Source: JBHBQE01 sp041776485
GTDB lineage: Bacteria > Bacillota > Clostridia > Lachnospirales > Lachnospiraceae
Length of the DNA stretch: 64,000 bases
Direction: 5' to 3'
NCBI GenBank assembly: GCA_041776485.1
Contig: JBHBQE010000020.1
Coordinates: forward strand, 62,001 to 126,000
Part shown: in pieces, positions 62,438 to 64,000 of the stretch
Layout of the letters: each line of letters begins with the position of its first letter
Numbering within the stretch: the stretch's first letter is position 1
Notes under the pieces: generated by a model
The model's input: only the letters and a program-made list of their open reading frames with translations
Databases searched by the model: none
What the model was told of the DNA's origin: nothing
Translations under genes and position numbers: made by a program

Positions 62438-62616
62438 AGCCCTTAGGAGCTGTAATGAATTATCCCTATTACTTACTGACGCTTGAATATTAAAATCCCC
62501 ATTTTGTTACACCCAATACAGAGCGTAGTATATATTAATTATTATTTTTTGTCAAAGCCATATAGGCGGAATCTCATCAATGTATTATTTAAGTCTTAAT
62601 ATATCAAAATAGGAAA

Positions 62617-62628
62617 ATATGCAATATA
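62617..62628. repeat. Operator-like direct repeat, copy 1
   Basis: ATATGCAATATA upstream of the -35 of the XRE promoter; the second copy is at 62659. Confidence 0.55.
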
Positions 62629-62631
62629 TAA

Positions 62632-62660
62632 TTGACATAAAGTAATAAATATATTATTAT
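62632..62660 (+). promoter_or_regulatory. Promoter of the XRE/DUF6773 pair
   Basis: TTGACA, 17 bases, TATTAT. The copies of ATATGCAATATA lie just before and just after it. Confidence 0.75.
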
Positions 62661-62670
62661 ATGCAATATA
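62659..62670. repeat. Operator-like direct repeat, copy 2
   Basis: ATATGCAATATA, 42 bases (four helical turns) from copy 1, overlapping the -10 and start region. Confidence 0.55.
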
Positions 62671-62682
62671 AGGAGTGAAATA

Positions 62683-62883
62683 ATGAAAAATAAAAGAATG
62701 AAAATAGCGAGAATAGAAGGTGATATGAGTCAGGAGGACCTGGCTAAGGAGGTAGGAGTAACCAGACAAACAATTGGATTGATAGAAGCGGGAAAATACA
62801 ATCCAACGCTTAATTTATGTGTGGGAATTTGTAAGGCACTTGGTAAAACATTAAATGATTTGTTTTGGGAGGAGATATCATGA
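62683..62883 (+). CDS. XRE family HTH regulator
   Basis: 66 residues, the small one-domain type: RMKIARIEGDMSQEDLAKEV, TRQTIGLIEAGKYNPTLNLC. AAGGAGTG precedes the ATG. It shares its stop with the start of the membrane protein gene (ATGA), so the two are coupled; such pairs usually carry an autoregulated membrane protein. The flanking direct repeats are its probable targets. Confidence 0.92.
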   Translation: MKNKRMKIARIEGDMSQEDLAKEVGVTRQTIGLIEAGKYNPTLNLCVGICKALGKTLNDLFWEEIS

Positions 62884-63338
62884 AAAATAATGTGATTACT
62901 GATGAGCGCATACTGTTAGAGAGAAGAAAGATACAAAGCACAGGCTATTCATGGATTATTAACATATTGATCGTAGCCATTATAATAGAGAAGCTTTTTC
63001 TTAATGCAGAATTCAAGGAATATGCAGTGGAGCTTTTTATTTTAATAGGGGCAGGCCTTTATAATACAATTGCTCATTACAAAAGCGGTATTGATATTTG
63101 GAATTCTCAGGATTCGGGGAAAGGAAAAATACTGATAAATGCACTTGCCATGGGCGCTATTTCACTAATGCTTTTTATTTTCATAAGTGGAAACCGTAAC
63201 ATTGTGGATTTGGTATGCTATTTTGTAATAGTTTCTTTTTCATATTTTTTAGGCAGAACGCTGATGATTCACATAAACAGAAAAAGACAGCAGGATATAA
63301 ACCGGGAGATTATAGATGATAATGATGATATAGAATAA
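62880..63338 (+). CDS. DUF6773-like membrane protein
   Basis: 152 residues from the ATG at 62880 behind GGAGGAGA. About four membrane helices; the N-terminal MKNNVITDERILLERRKIQS and the acidic C-terminus match proteins of the DUF6773 type, which are usually paired with a small XRE regulator. Function unknown. Confidence 0.75.
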   Translation: MKNNVITDERILLERRKIQSTGYSWIINILIVAIIIEKLFLNAEFKEYAVELFILIGAGLYNTIAHYKSGIDIWNSQDSGKGKILINALAMGAISLMLFIFISGNRNIVDLVCYFVIVSFSYFLGRTLMIHINRKRQQDINREIIDDNDDIE

Positions 63339-63504
63339 GGAGAGCACGTTAATCAGTCTTTACAAATCCTATATTGAATAGTAGTATAAAAGTACAGTTA
63401 ACCGCTATGAAGCTGCGGTTGGAGACTTAGCCGGTCAATCAAACGACAGAAAATGCAAATAGAAAAGTAAATAAAGACAATCTATTAAAAGTAGGAGGAA
63501 TGTA

Positions 63505-63984
63505 ATGAGCGAACAACTAACCTTTAGAAATGCAGAGAGGAAAGATACGCCCCTTATTTATCAATTTATTATCGAGCTTGCCCGATATGAAGAATTGGAA
63601 AATGAGATTATTACAGATGTTAAAACCTTAGAGGAATGGATTTTTGATAAGGAAAAGGCTGAGGTGATTTTTGCCATGGAGGACGGAAAAGAGGTGGGAT
63701 TTGCATTGTTTTTCCATAATTTTTCTACTTTCCTAGGAAGAGCCGGAGTGTACTTGGAGGATTTATATGTAAAACCTGAGTACAGAGGAAAGGGGTATGG
63801 CAAGGCAATTTTAAAGAAATTAGCTGCCATAGCTGTAGAAAGAGGTTGCGGTCGCTTAGAATGGTGGTGCTTAGACTGGAATAAATCCAGTATAGATTTT
63901 TATTTATCCCTGGGTGCTGAGCCTATGTCAGATTGGACGGTATATAGAATTGCCGGAGATACTTTAGCTGACCTGGCAAAGTAA
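63505..63984 (+). CDS. GNAT N-acetyltransferase, spermine/diamine type
   Basis: 159 residues. GVYLEDLYVKPEYRGKGYGK (about 79-98) is the acetyl-CoA site, and GRLEWWCLDWNKSSIDFYLS the C-terminal beta region typical of the SSAT (diamine N-acetyltransferase) group. The acceptor is probably a polyamine or small amine, unproven. Preceded by TAGGAGG and complete within the window. Confidence 0.9.
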   Translation: MSEQLTFRNAERKDTPLIYQFIIELARYEELENEIITDVKTLEEWIFDKEKAEVIFAMEDGKEVGFALFFHNFSTFLGRAGVYLEDLYVKPEYRGKGYGKAILKKLAAIAVERGCGRLEWWCLDWNKSSIDFYLSLGAEPMSDWTVYRIAGDTLADLAK

Positions 63985-64000
63985 AAGGAGTTTTTAGAAG

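Noticed and set aside
1..64000. tRNA, rRNA, T-box or known riboswitch
   Set aside because: None was recognised by eye; a covariance-model scan would be needed to exclude small RNAs.

Overview
The window looks like a chromosomal segment of a low-GC Bacillota, class Clostridia, most likely a Lachnospirales/Lachnospiraceae-type organism. The evidence is the AT-rich composition, the rpoB-rpoC pair, a tig-clpP-clpX-engB run, a RelQ-type alarmone synthetase, a type Ic aspartate aminotransferase, a CIRCE-controlled clpB and frequent TTG/GTG starts. Species cannot be named from the sequence alone.

Bases 1-14.4 kb hold the 3' part of rpoB and complete rpoC, followed with no visible terminator by a polar amino acid ABC transporter (binding lipoprotein, permease, ATPase) and a LicD-type protein. 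A convergent membrane GGDEF/EAL protein and a chemotaxis receptor follow. A short stretch of gene remnants comes next (truncated nhaC, truncated acyltransferase 3). Bases 14.4-28 kb are core: a low-molecular-weight phosphatase, clpB under a CIRCE operator that overlaps its promoter, then a long co-oriented run pyk-rarA-aminotransferase-CPBP protease-SpoU methyltransferase-relQ-tig-clpP-clpX-engB.

Bases 28.1-37.05 kb form one minus-strand operon. From promoter to end it encodes a LytTR regulator and GHKL kinase, a membrane protein with a broken GGDEF domain, a membrane-anchored protein with a sigma-70 region 2-like head, a transglutaminase-like lipoprotein, GspF/PilC, four small pilin-like or membrane proteins and PilT. 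It looks like a type IV pilus-like machine carrying its own signalling set. lepB-asnS-asnA-pcrA diverge from it, followed by a small acidic membrane protein, a GNAT enzyme, an EamA transporter with a 17-histidine tail, and rlmD.

Bases 45.9-59.6 kb are a heavily decayed accessory island beginning at the 3' end of rlmD. Its intact part includes SymE and a minus-strand three-gene module (P-loop kinase, GNAT-ASCH fusion, ASCH protein) divergent from an XRE regulator. Its remnants include XRE/ImmA, SNF2 helicase, VirD4, Maff2 split by a group II intron, HsdM and AbiEii. Extra copies of the rlmD C-terminal coding tail lie at 52.4 and 59.5 kb, which suggests serial insertion at rlmD. Bases 59.6-64 kb return to ordinary sequence: small membrane ORFs, a ferredoxin-like gene with a palindrome centred near -41.5, an acyltransferase, an XRE/DUF6773 pair with an operator-like repeat, and a GNAT enzyme.

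No rRNA, tRNA or CRISPR array was seen. The two items I rate most worth following up are the kinase/GNAT-ASCH/ASCH module (49.0-51.0 kb) and the sigma-like/degenerate-GGDEF/pilus operon (28.1-37.05 kb).
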